NCBI GenBank assembly: GCA_021443405.1 | Contig: JABUUA010000085.1 | Coordinates: forward strand, 1-6,612 | Direction of reading: 5' to 3' | Length of the DNA stretch: 6,612 bases | Source: Bacteroidaceae bacterium | Lineage (GTDB): Bacteria; Bacteroidota; Bacteroidia; Bacteroidales; Bacteroidaceae | Shown here: piece after piece, positions 1-5,780 of the stretch | How positions within the stretch are numbered: position 1 is the stretch's first letter | Layout of the letters: the number at the start of each line of letters is the position of its first letter | Program-made: the position numbers and the translations under genes | Notes under the pieces: generated by a model | Told to the model about the DNA's origin: nothing | What the model saw: only the letters and a program-made list of their open reading frames with translations | Database searches by the model: none

Positions 1-120
1 GCGCAGCACCATATTGCCGCCGTTGCGTTCGGCCCATCCCTTCTCCCACAGATAGCCGGTCACTTCGGCAATCTGGTCAATCACGGCTTGCAAGCCGGGG
101 CGGTTGGTGAGAATACTCAT
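1..120 (-). CDS. rhaD: Rhamnulose-1-phosphate aldolase, N-terminal fragment (runs off window)
   Basis: Only the first 40 codons are present; the gene continues past position 1. RhaD is a zinc-dependent class II aldolase of the cytoplasm that splits L-rhamnulose 1-phosphate into dihydroxyacetone phosphate and L-lactaldehyde, the last dedicated step of rhamnose breakdown. The recognisable signature is GWAERNGGN at residues 28-36, which lines up with GWDERNGGN of E. coli RhaD (from memory); the two Asn there (N33 and N36 here) correspond to phosphate-binding residues of the family. The ATG at 118-120 gives an N-terminus only about four residues longer than E. coli's, so this start fits. The gene lies 39 bp after the transporter stop, with an A/T-rich spacer and no obvious Shine-Dalgarno, promoter or terminator between them, so it is probably the next gene of the rha operon. 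Position as last step of the pathway supports the call; the active-site histidines are outside the window. Confidence 0.88.
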   Translation of the reverse strand, partial: MSILTNRPGLQAVIDQIAEVTGYLWEKGWAERNGGNMVLR

Positions 121-159
121 AACTATTTTATTCGTTTGATTTTTCAGTGATTATCACTC

Positions 160-1515
160 TTACACATCAGCGCCGTAGCGCTCCTCCGTAATCTGGCGCA
201 ACGACTTGCCGCGGGTGTCCGGAGCGCCTACCATCCCCACCAACAGCGAGACGAGCAACAGCGCTATCATGCACCACGCGGCCACGATGAACCCTTCGCC
301 GTGCTCGCCGTAGATGTGCGTGAAGGTGAGCCCCCATACGGCCGACAAGCCGCGGACGACGAAGAACATGAGCCCCTGAGCACCGGCGCGGAACCGGGCG
401 GGGAAAAGTTCCGAACCCCACAGGGCGTAGAAGACCTGCACCGAGATGCCGCCCTCGATGCCCCACAGGATATTGAACAGCCACAGCACGGCCATGCCGC
501 TCATCCCGAGAGCCAACAGCTTGGGAGAGAACACAATGACGAGCCACGCCGCCACGGCGGTCACGAGGCCCATGACGTAGATGCAGCGATGGCTGGTGCG
601 GTCGATGAACAGCGAGCAGACGAAGGTCACCGCGACGGTGACGGCCCACAGCACACAACTCATCCAGTTGGCCATCTCGTTCGTCACGCCGCCCGCCGTC
701 TCGTAGATATGCGGGAGGAAGAAGCCGCACACCGAGGCGACGAGATTCCACGTCAGATAGATGGTGGCGAGAAAAACGGCCGTTCGAACCGCCGTGCCGC
801 AGGTGAACAGTTCGCGGATGTTCGCCAGCAGTCCCGAGGTCTTGTTGCCGCTCTCGCGGACCGTCGCCAGCCATTCCTCACTTTCTCCCAAGCGGCGTTG
901 CAAGTTCCAGGCCACAAAAGCCACCACGAACAGGCTGAAGAAGACCACGCGCGAGGAGAACACGCGGAGCGCGCCCCCCCCCATAGCGTCGCCGCCGACT
1001 GCATGGGCCAAGGTCTCCACCCCGCCGAACCAATAGCCGCCGGGTGCGAAGAGCATGCCCAGCAGCAGGATAATCATCGGCCCCACGCCCCACGACATCT
1101 GGGAGATGCAGATGTTGCGGCCGCGATTTCCAATCTCAGAGTTCTCGGAGATGTAGGTCCACGACGCCGGAACGCCGATTCCCACCGAGATGCCCGTCAC
1201 CAAGAAACCCGCCAGCAGCATGGGGAAACTCACGCTCAGCATCACGAGCAGCACGCCCGCCATATAGACCAGCATGTTATAGGTGTAAATCGCCTTGCGC
1301 CCGTAGCGGTCGGCCATGAATCCGCCGATGATGGCTCCCACGGCGGCGCCCAGACAGTTGGCACTGATGAAATTGAGCCAGCCGAGGTGCATTTCGCTCA
1401 GACCGAGATAGTCCTTCCACAGCGTCAGACCGCTCGCGCCGGCCACGATGGCTCCGGCGTCGAGGTAATTGGTGAGCGACACCGCAATCGTGCTCTTCAA
1501 ACTTCCTTTTTCCAT
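160..1515 (-). CDS. MFS sugar-porter-type transporter, probable L-rhamnose importer
   Basis: A 451-residue inner-membrane protein of the major facilitator superfamily with about twelve hydrophobic segments. Sugar-porter (PF00083-like) marks are visible in order: GGFMADRYGRK (residues 64-74, the loop 2-3 MFS motif), an ESEEW element (211-215) where the family has PESPRWL, SLFIDRTSHR (301-310, the loop 8-9 motif), SELFPARFRAGAQG (368-381, like SEIFPTRVRG), and PDTRGKSL (432-439, like PETKGRSL). Length is normal for the family. It lies 4 bp after rhaA and 39 bp before rhaD, so substrate is inferred from context: L-rhamnose, probably with proton symport. Myo-inositol, fucose or another sugar cannot be excluded. 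It does not look like RhaT, which belongs to the DMT superfamily. The end of rhaA supplies a purine-rich AGAGAGGG ending 7 nt before the ATG, a plausible ribosome binding site. A run of nine G in the coding strand (positions 974-982, residues 178-181) is a possible slippage site. Confidence 0.85.
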   Translation of the reverse strand: MEKGSLKSTIAVSLTNYLDAGAIVAGASGLTLWKDYLGLSEMHLGWLNFISANCLGAAVGAIIGGFMADRYGRKAIYTYNMLVYMAGVLLVMLSVSFPMLLAGFLVTGISVGIGVPASWTYISENSEIGNRGRNICISQMSWGVGPMIILLLGMLFAPGGYWFGGVETLAHAVGGDAMGGGALRVFSSRVVFFSLFVVAFVAWNLQRRLGESEEWLATVRESGNKTSGLLANIRELFTCGTAVRTAVFLATIYLTWNLVASVCGFFLPHIYETAGGVTNEMANWMSCVLWAVTVAVTFVCSLFIDRTSHRCIYVMGLVTAVAAWLVIVFSPKLLALGMSGMAVLWLFNILWGIEGGISVQVFYALWGSELFPARFRAGAQGLMFFVVRGLSAVWGLTFTHIYGEHGEGFIVAAWCMIALLLVSLLVGMVGAPDTRGKSLRQITEERYGADV

Positions 1516-1519
1516 ACGC

Positions 1520-2776
1520 TCACCCTCTCTTGCTCGTCACCGTCTGTTCGTAGCGCTCAATCTCCGTCAGGAAATCGCTCCCCACGGGAACGTCGTTGCG
1601 CAGGCAGAACTCGTCGTACACGGCCTGCCAGGGCATGGCTTTCAGTTCTTCGAGCAGCGCCAACAGCTTGTAGCCCTCGCCCGCCAACTCATGCCGAGCC
1701 AGCAACGACTGGGGCTCGAGCAGCGCCCGGCACATGCACTTCTGCGCCGCGCGCGACCCTATCACGTAAGCGCCGATGCGGTTGATGGACCCGTCGAAGA
1801 AGTCGAGGCCGTAGTGCACGCGGTCCAGGGCCTGGGCGCGCACAATCTCAGAGAAGAGTTCCTGCGTGGGGTCGTCCATGATGGTCACGTGGTCGCTGTC
1901 CCAGCGCACGGGGCGCGAGACGTGCAGCATGAGTTCCTTCACGAAGGGGAGCACGGCGCTCACCTTGTCGGCCGGACTTTCGGTGGGGTGATAATGTCCC
2001 GTGTCGATGGTCAGAATCTTGTCGTTGGCGGCGGCATAGGCCGTATAGAAATCGTGACTGCCCACCGTGAAACTCTCCAGTCCGATGCCAAAGACTTTCC
2101 CCTCGATGCAGTCCTTCATCATGGGCTGCGGGGTGGCGAAAATCTCGTCGAGGCTCTGTTTCAGCAGATTGCGGTAGAGGGCATGGTTGACCGAGACGTC
2201 CTTGCACCCGTCGTGCACCCACAGATTCATGATGCAGGGGTCGTTCTGCGCCTCGCCCATCGCGTTGGCTATCTCGCGGCAACGGCGGGTGTGCTCAATC
2301 CAGAAATGCCGAATCCCCTCGTCGGGGTTGGCCAGCGACAGACTGCCGCTCTTCGGGTGGGAGAAGCTCGAGCTGTTGAAGTCGAGTTTCGTGTTGTGTT
2401 CCCTCGCCCACTCCATCCAGCTCTGGAAATACGAGGCGTCCACCTCGTCGCGGTCCACCACCTTGCCTTGGAAATCGCCGTAGATTTCGTGCAGATTGAG
2501 GCGGTGTTCGCCGGGGATGAGCGATTGAGCCATGAGCACGTCGCTGCGCAGTTCGTCGATGTTGCGGGCCTTGCCGGGATAGTTGCCGGTGCTCTGTATG
2601 CCGCCGCTCATCGCGCCGGCCTGCACCTCGAAGCCGGCCACGTCGTCGGCCTGCCAGCAATGCATGCTCAGATGGAAGTCCTGGAGCTGGCGCAACACTT
2701 GCTCCGTGTCCACGCCCCACTCCGCATAGCGCTCGCGCGCCACGGCATACGCCTGATTGATGAGTTCTGTCTTCAT
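1520..2776 (-). CDS. rhaA: L-rhamnose isomerase
   Basis: A 418-residue cytoplasmic enzyme (E. coli RhaA has 419) that interconverts L-rhamnose and L-rhamnulose, the first intracellular step of the pathway. The match to RhaA is strong along the whole length: SMHCWQADDV (37-46), GGIQSTGNYPGKARN (58-72), LHVSRPVRWDSDHV (284-297), GLDFFDGSINRI (323-334) and a C-terminal KRG. From recalled E. coli RhaA structure, the structural metal ligands correspond to E225, D258, H285 and D325, and the catalytic-metal ligands to H261, D293 and D295; all are present at a constant offset of 9. The enzyme is a metal-dependent TIM-barrel protein, usually using Mn. The start is fixed because the N-terminus aligns with the family, and it falls 11 bp after the rhaB stop. 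The upstream sequence is A-rich without a clear Shine-Dalgarno, as is common in Bacteroidetes. Its last codons overlap the likely ribosome binding site of the transporter gene, suggesting coupled translation. Confidence 0.97.
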   Translation of the reverse strand: MKTELINQAYAVARERYAEWGVDTEQVLRQLQDFHLSMHCWQADDVAGFEVQAGAMSGGIQSTGNYPGKARNIDELRSDVLMAQSLIPGEHRLNLHEIYGDFQGKVVDRDEVDASYFQSWMEWAREHNTKLDFNSSSFSHPKSGSLSLANPDEGIRHFWIEHTRRCREIANAMGEAQNDPCIMNLWVHDGCKDVSVNHALYRNLLKQSLDEIFATPQPMMKDCIEGKVFGIGLESFTVGSHDFYTAYAAANDKILTIDTGHYHPTESPADKVSAVLPFVKELMLHVSRPVRWDSDHVTIMDDPTQELFSEIVRAQALDRVHYGLDFFDGSINRIGAYVIGSRAAQKCMCRALLEPQSLLARHELAGEGYKLLALLEELKAMPWQAVYDEFCLRNDVPVGSDFLTEIERYEQTVTSKRG

Positions 2777-2787
2777 ATCTTGGTTTT

Positions 2788-4260
2788 CTAATTTGTTTCA
2801 CACTTCGCCGCCACGGCGCAAAAGCGCTCGTACGCTTCGTCCCACGCCGCCGTGTCGCCGGGCTGGTAACGGCGCACCTCCACGCTGCGGCTCACGATGC
2901 CGCGCATCGCCTCCAGAGACCCCACATCGCCCGCCGCGCGCACTTGCACCAAGGCGTTGCCCAGCGCCGTCCCCTCCGTGGGTCCGGCCACGACGGGCAG
3001 TCCGGTGCAGTCGGCCGTCATCTGCATGAGGAAGGGGTTTTTGCTGCCGCCGCCAATCACGTGCAGACGGCGAATGGGGAAGTCGGCGAAACCGGCCAGC
3101 AACGCCAGCACCTGCCGGTAACGGCACGCCAGCGAGCGGTAGATGACGCGGATGAAATCGGCCGCCGTGGCGGGCGCGGGTTGTCCTGTGCGCTCGCAGA
3201 AGAGGCGGATGGCCGTGCACATGCTCTCGGGGTGGGCGAAGTCGGTCGCGTCGGGGACTATCAGGCTCGGGCAGTCGCTCTCCCGGCAAAGGCCCGTGAG
3301 CGCCATGATGTCGGCGGGGACATCGGTGAACTCGCGGCGGCAGTTCTCGAAGAGCCACAGTCCGCAGATGTTTTTCAGGAAACGGGTCGTGCCGTCGAGA
3401 CCGCCCTCGTTGGTGAAATTGTGCCGGAAACTCGCGTCGTTGATGATGGCGTGCCGACTCTCTATGCCCAGCAGCGACCACGTTCCGCAACTCAGATAGG
3501 CGTAATCGCGGTCCTGCGCAGGGACGGCCGCCACCGCCGAAGCCGTGTCGTGTCCGCCCACGGCCACCACCGGCACGGGGCCGCAGCCCGTCTGCCTTTG
3601 CAGCTCCTCCGTCAGCACGCCCACGCGCTCGCCGGGATGCACTAGGCGGCCGAACTGCTCGCGGCGCATTCCCACCGTGGCGAGCAACTCCTCGTCCAGG
3701 TCGCCCGTCGCCGGATTGAGCAGCTGGCTGGTGCTGGCGATGGTATATTCGCACACGGCCTCGCCCGTCAGCAGAAACGACAGGGCGTCGGGCATGAACA
3801 GCACCCGCGACACATCGGCGAGCGCCACCCCGCGGCGGCGGAGCGTGTCGAGCTGGAACAGGGAATTGAAGGGCATGAACTGTATGCCGGTGCGCTGGTA
3901 GAGCTGCCGGGCGGGCAGGGCCGTCTGGAAATAGCGCTCCACGGCGCCGTCGGTCTGTGGGTCGCGATAGCAATAGGGGTCGCCCATGGGCCGTCCGTCG
4001 GCGCCGAAGAAGGCGAAGTCCACGCCCCATGTGTCGATGCCGATGCTCGTGAGGGGGATGTGCTGCTCCGCCGTGCGGGTCAGGGCCTTCACTATCTCGG
4101 CGTGGAGGTGCGCCAAGTCCCAATACAGATGGCCGTCGCGCGGCAGCTGCGGGTTGGCGAAGCGCGTCCACTCCTCCATCTCCACCCGGCCGTCGGCATA
4201 CGAGGCCAGCACCGTGCGCCCGCTCGTGGCGCCCAAATCCACCGAAAGAAAGTGTTTCAT
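2788..4260 (-). CDS. rhaB: Rhamnulokinase
   Basis: A 490-residue kinase of the FGGY family (E. coli RhaB has 489) that phosphorylates L-rhamnulose with ATP to L-rhamnulose 1-phosphate in the cytoplasm. Visible motifs are the N-terminal SVDLGATSGR phosphate-binding loop (6-15), GIDTWGVDF (74-82), VGGHDTASAVA (234-244) with D238 as the probable catalytic base, YLSCGTWS (255-262), and the C-terminal ATP-binding segment VIGGGSKNPFLMQ (401-413) followed by AGPTEGTALGN (425-435). The frame stays open 33 codons further upstream, to an ATG at 4357-4359, but that extension (MFRLVIRV...) is unlike any kinase N-terminus and would begin inside the terminator T-tract, so the ATG at 4258-4260 (MKHFLSVDLG) is chosen. 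It is the first gene of the rha operon, 11 bp ahead of rhaA. No strong Shine-Dalgarno is visible. Confidence 0.96.
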   Translation of the reverse strand: MKHFLSVDLGATSGRTVLASYADGRVEMEEWTRFANPQLPRDGHLYWDLAHLHAEIVKALTRTAEQHIPLTSIGIDTWGVDFAFFGADGRPMGDPYCYRDPQTDGAVERYFQTALPARQLYQRTGIQFMPFNSLFQLDTLRRRGVALADVSRVLFMPDALSFLLTGEAVCEYTIASTSQLLNPATGDLDEELLATVGMRREQFGRLVHPGERVGVLTEELQRQTGCGPVPVVAVGGHDTASAVAAVPAQDRDYAYLSCGTWSLLGIESRHAIINDASFRHNFTNEGGLDGTTRFLKNICGLWLFENCRREFTDVPADIMALTGLCRESDCPSLIVPDATDFAHPESMCTAIRLFCERTGQPAPATAADFIRVIYRSLACRYRQVLALLAGFADFPIRRLHVIGGGSKNPFLMQMTADCTGLPVVAGPTEGTALGNALVQVRAAGDVGSLEAMRGIVSRSVEVRRYQPGDTAAWDEAYERFCAVAAKCETN

Positions 4261-4281
4261 GGCGAGTTCTGTTGGTTTGTC

Positions 4282-4305
4282 TGCGTAAAGATACGCATAA
4301 GCATA
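4282..4305 (-). repeat. Period-6 quasi-repeat in the rhaB leader
   Basis: Read on the coding strand, four consecutive hexamers TATGCT, TATGCG, TATCTT and TACGCA share the pattern TAYnnn, and the first two differ at a single base. The stretch lies 22 bp before the rhaB start, just downstream of the putative transcription start. It could be a regulator-binding site (rhamnose regulators of the AraC family often bind direct repeats), or simple low-complexity sequence. Function is inferred only. Confidence 0.3.
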
Positions 4306-4312
4306 GACTCTG

Positions 4313-4343
4313 CAAAATAAAACGTGAGAATTTTTAACTCGAA
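4313..4343 (-). promoter_or_regulatory. Candidate Bacteroidetes-type promoter of the rha operon
   Basis: On the minus strand a TTCG (4343-4340) is followed after 19 bp by TTATTTTG (4320-4313). The Bacteroidetes primary sigma-factor consensus is TTTG, about 19-20 bp, then TAnnTTTG, so each element has one mismatch and the spacing is right. It would start transcription near 4305-4309, giving a leader of roughly 45 nt before rhaB. It lies just downstream of the terminator of the preceding operon, where a new promoter is expected. With two mismatches in short elements, this could arise by chance. Confidence 0.4.
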
Positions 4344-4353
4344 TCACCAGTCG

Positions 4354-4393
4354 AAACAAAAAGTCCCCTCCGCCGTTTGGCAGCGAGGGGACT
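4354..4393 (-). terminator. Intrinsic terminator of the metallohydrolase/DUF4302 operon
   Basis: A perfect 9-bp stem is formed by 4362-4370 (AGTCCCCTC) and 4385-4393 (GAGGGGACT), with a further GCC/GGC pairing inside the loop (4372-4374 with 4379-4381). Read on the minus strand, the hairpin is followed at once by TTTTGTTT (4361-4354). The T-tract is only on that side, so it acts on minus-strand transcripts. It begins 25 bp after the stop of the DUF4302 gene and separates that operon from rhaB. Confidence 0.88.
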
Positions 4394-4418
4394 CAATAGA
4401 ATAGCTACGGTTAGGGGA

Positions 4419-5759
4419 TTATTCCCAGATAGAACCGTGGTAATAACGGAAGTTCTTCTCGAAATAAATGCTGTTGTCTGGATTGCTTACGTCGGTGAGT
4501 TCGAAGCCCACGGGGTTCATGGGGTTGCCCTCGCGTGACGAGATTTCGTATGTCGTCCAGTCGTCCTGCTTGGCAATGGCATCGACGGCGTATTTCAGTC
4601 CCATATCGTAGAAACTGAACGAACGGCCGGAACGTTCCTTGCCCGTCCAGCGCAGCGCGATGTGGGTGTTGTCCACCTTCTTGATATCCAGCGGGAAGGT
4701 CACCTCGTCGGCGCCGTACCACATATTGAAAACCAGGTCGAGCGTTCCATTGGCATGGGGATAGAAGCACTGATAGACCCACGACTTCGACGAATAGTTC
4801 GTTCCGCTCTCGTCCATGGCCGTGCGCAACTTCTCATACTCGCCCTGCGTCCACGTGCCGAGACCGCTGTAGCCGAAGAACCAGTTGTCGTAGTCCTCCA
4901 TCACGCAGAGGTAGTCCGAGAAAGGCTTGGGACCAATCTTGGCTTTTCCGTGGATGTCCGTAAACTCGCCCGACGTAAAGTCGAGCTGCATCTCCACGAC
5001 GGTCACGCCCTTATAGACGAAGTTCTCCATCAGGTAGATGCCGTTGGTGAGGTTGCCGTAAGAGTAGAGATGTTCCTTGACGAGCCCATCCTCCTCGTCG
5101 GCGAAATAGACGGCCACGTTGCGGTAGCCCGACAAGAAGCGGCACGGCAGCGTGTCGCCAGCACAAATCATCACACAGTCGTAGGCGGCATAGTCCGTGA
5201 CGTGGTCGCTCTCGGTCTGATAGTCGGGGGCGGGCTGCTTCATCTTCACCATGAAGAAAGGCAGTCCCTTGGTCTTGCCGTGACCGAAGATGGTGTCTTC
5301 GTTCTCCGAATAGCGGTCGAGGCAGAACTCAAAGTCGCCCTGCAAATCCTGGGCGAAATACTGCGACTGGTCGGAGTAGTAGTGGAAGAAGGCGTTGTAC
5401 GTGTCGAACGACAGCACCACGCCGTTGTCCATCTTGAAGGAATAGGAACTCTGCACGCTGTCGAGCCCGGCGGCATAAGGGATGGAGCGGGTGGAAGCCG
5501 AGGGATAGAAGGTGCACATGGTCGGCTCGAAGCGGACGGCAAACACGCCCACCGAGGGATGACGGCCGTACGTGGGCGTGCTGACGTAGAGCGCCCAGCC
5601 GTATTCGTTGTTGTTGAAAACCCGACGGTAATCGGCCATCCAGCGGTCCTGACGGGTGGCGGGCTCCACGTCGAAGAGGTTATCCTCCTTGAACTCGCAC
5701 GCCGACAGCGCGCACAGCACTGCCGCCGCAACGATGATGAGATACGATATCTTTTTCAT
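4419..5759 (-). CDS. DUF4302-type lipoprotein, probably on the cell surface
   Basis: A 446-residue secreted lipoprotein. The N-terminus is a classical lipoprotein signal: KK, then a hydrophobic stretch (residues 4-18), then the lipobox LSAC with C21 as the lipidated cysteine. The residues after it (EFKEDN) are acidic, resembling the lipoprotein export signal that sends Bacteroidetes lipoproteins to the outer face of the outer membrane. The mature start (NLFDVEPATRQDRWMADYRRVFNNNEYGWALYV) resembles DUF4302 proteins, which begin with an 'E-D-x-F-D ... A-x-R' segment and a repeated 'GW' region; this is family recognition by eye, not a search. The function of the family is not established. No catalytic motif is seen; the many aromatic and beta-prone segments suggest an all-beta, ligand- or partner-binding fold. 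It starts 21 bp after the metallohydrolase stop and precedes a terminator, so it is the last gene of that operon. The start is fixed by the signal peptide. Confidence 0.75.
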   Translation of the reverse strand: MKKISYLIIVAAAVLCALSACEFKEDNLFDVEPATRQDRWMADYRRVFNNNEYGWALYVSTPTYGRHPSVGVFAVRFEPTMCTFYPSASTRSIPYAAGLDSVQSSYSFKMDNGVVLSFDTYNAFFHYYSDQSQYFAQDLQGDFEFCLDRYSENEDTIFGHGKTKGLPFFMVKMKQPAPDYQTESDHVTDYAAYDCVMICAGDTLPCRFLSGYRNVAVYFADEEDGLVKEHLYSYGNLTNGIYLMENFVYKGVTVVEMQLDFTSGEFTDIHGKAKIGPKPFSDYLCVMEDYDNWFFGYSGLGTWTQGEYEKLRTAMDESGTNYSSKSWVYQCFYPHANGTLDLVFNMWYGADEVTFPLDIKKVDNTHIALRWTGKERSGRSFSFYDMGLKYAVDAIAKQDDWTTYEISSREGNPMNPVGFELTDVSNPDNSIYFEKNFRYYHGSIWE

Positions 5760-5780
5760 GTTCGTTGTTCTGTTTAGAGG

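Noticed and set aside
121..159. Possible separate promoter for rhaD in the A/T-rich 39-bp spacer
   Set aside because: No TTTG/TAnnTTTG pair is present on the minus strand; the spacer is best read as an intra-operon gap.
301..1785. Long plus-strand open frame (494 codons) opposite the transporter and the end of rhaA
   Set aside because: It mirrors two well-supported genes in G+C-rich sequence, and its product is His/Arg/Glu/Ala-rich with no recognisable domain. It spans a gene boundary on the other strand, as expected of a shadow frame.
1469..2791. Plus-strand open frame (440 codons) covering all of rhaA
   Set aside because: It is antisense to a clear full-length rhamnose isomerase with all metal ligands, and its product is low-complexity and Val/His/Ala-rich with no motif.
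2798..4315. Alternative minus-strand frame (505 codons) overlapping rhaB
   Set aside because: It is a +1-type shadow of rhaB, Arg/His/Pro/Gly-rich and without motifs; the rhaB frame matches the family throughout.
4261..4359. 33-residue N-terminal extension of RhaB from an upstream ATG
   Set aside because: The FGGY kinase N-terminus begins at MKHFLSVDLG; the extension would start within the upstream terminator's T-tract and ahead of the candidate promoter.
4362..4393. Terminator hairpin considered as a riboswitch or bidirectional terminator
   Set aside because: It is a simple 9-bp stem with a T-tract on one side only and no conserved aptamer-like structure nearby; on the plus strand no T-run follows.
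4662..5777. Plus-strand open frame (371 codons) opposite the DUF4302 gene
   Set aside because: The opposite strand encodes a protein with a proper signal peptide and lipobox; this frame has a biased Val/His/Arg/Glu composition typical of an antisense shadow.
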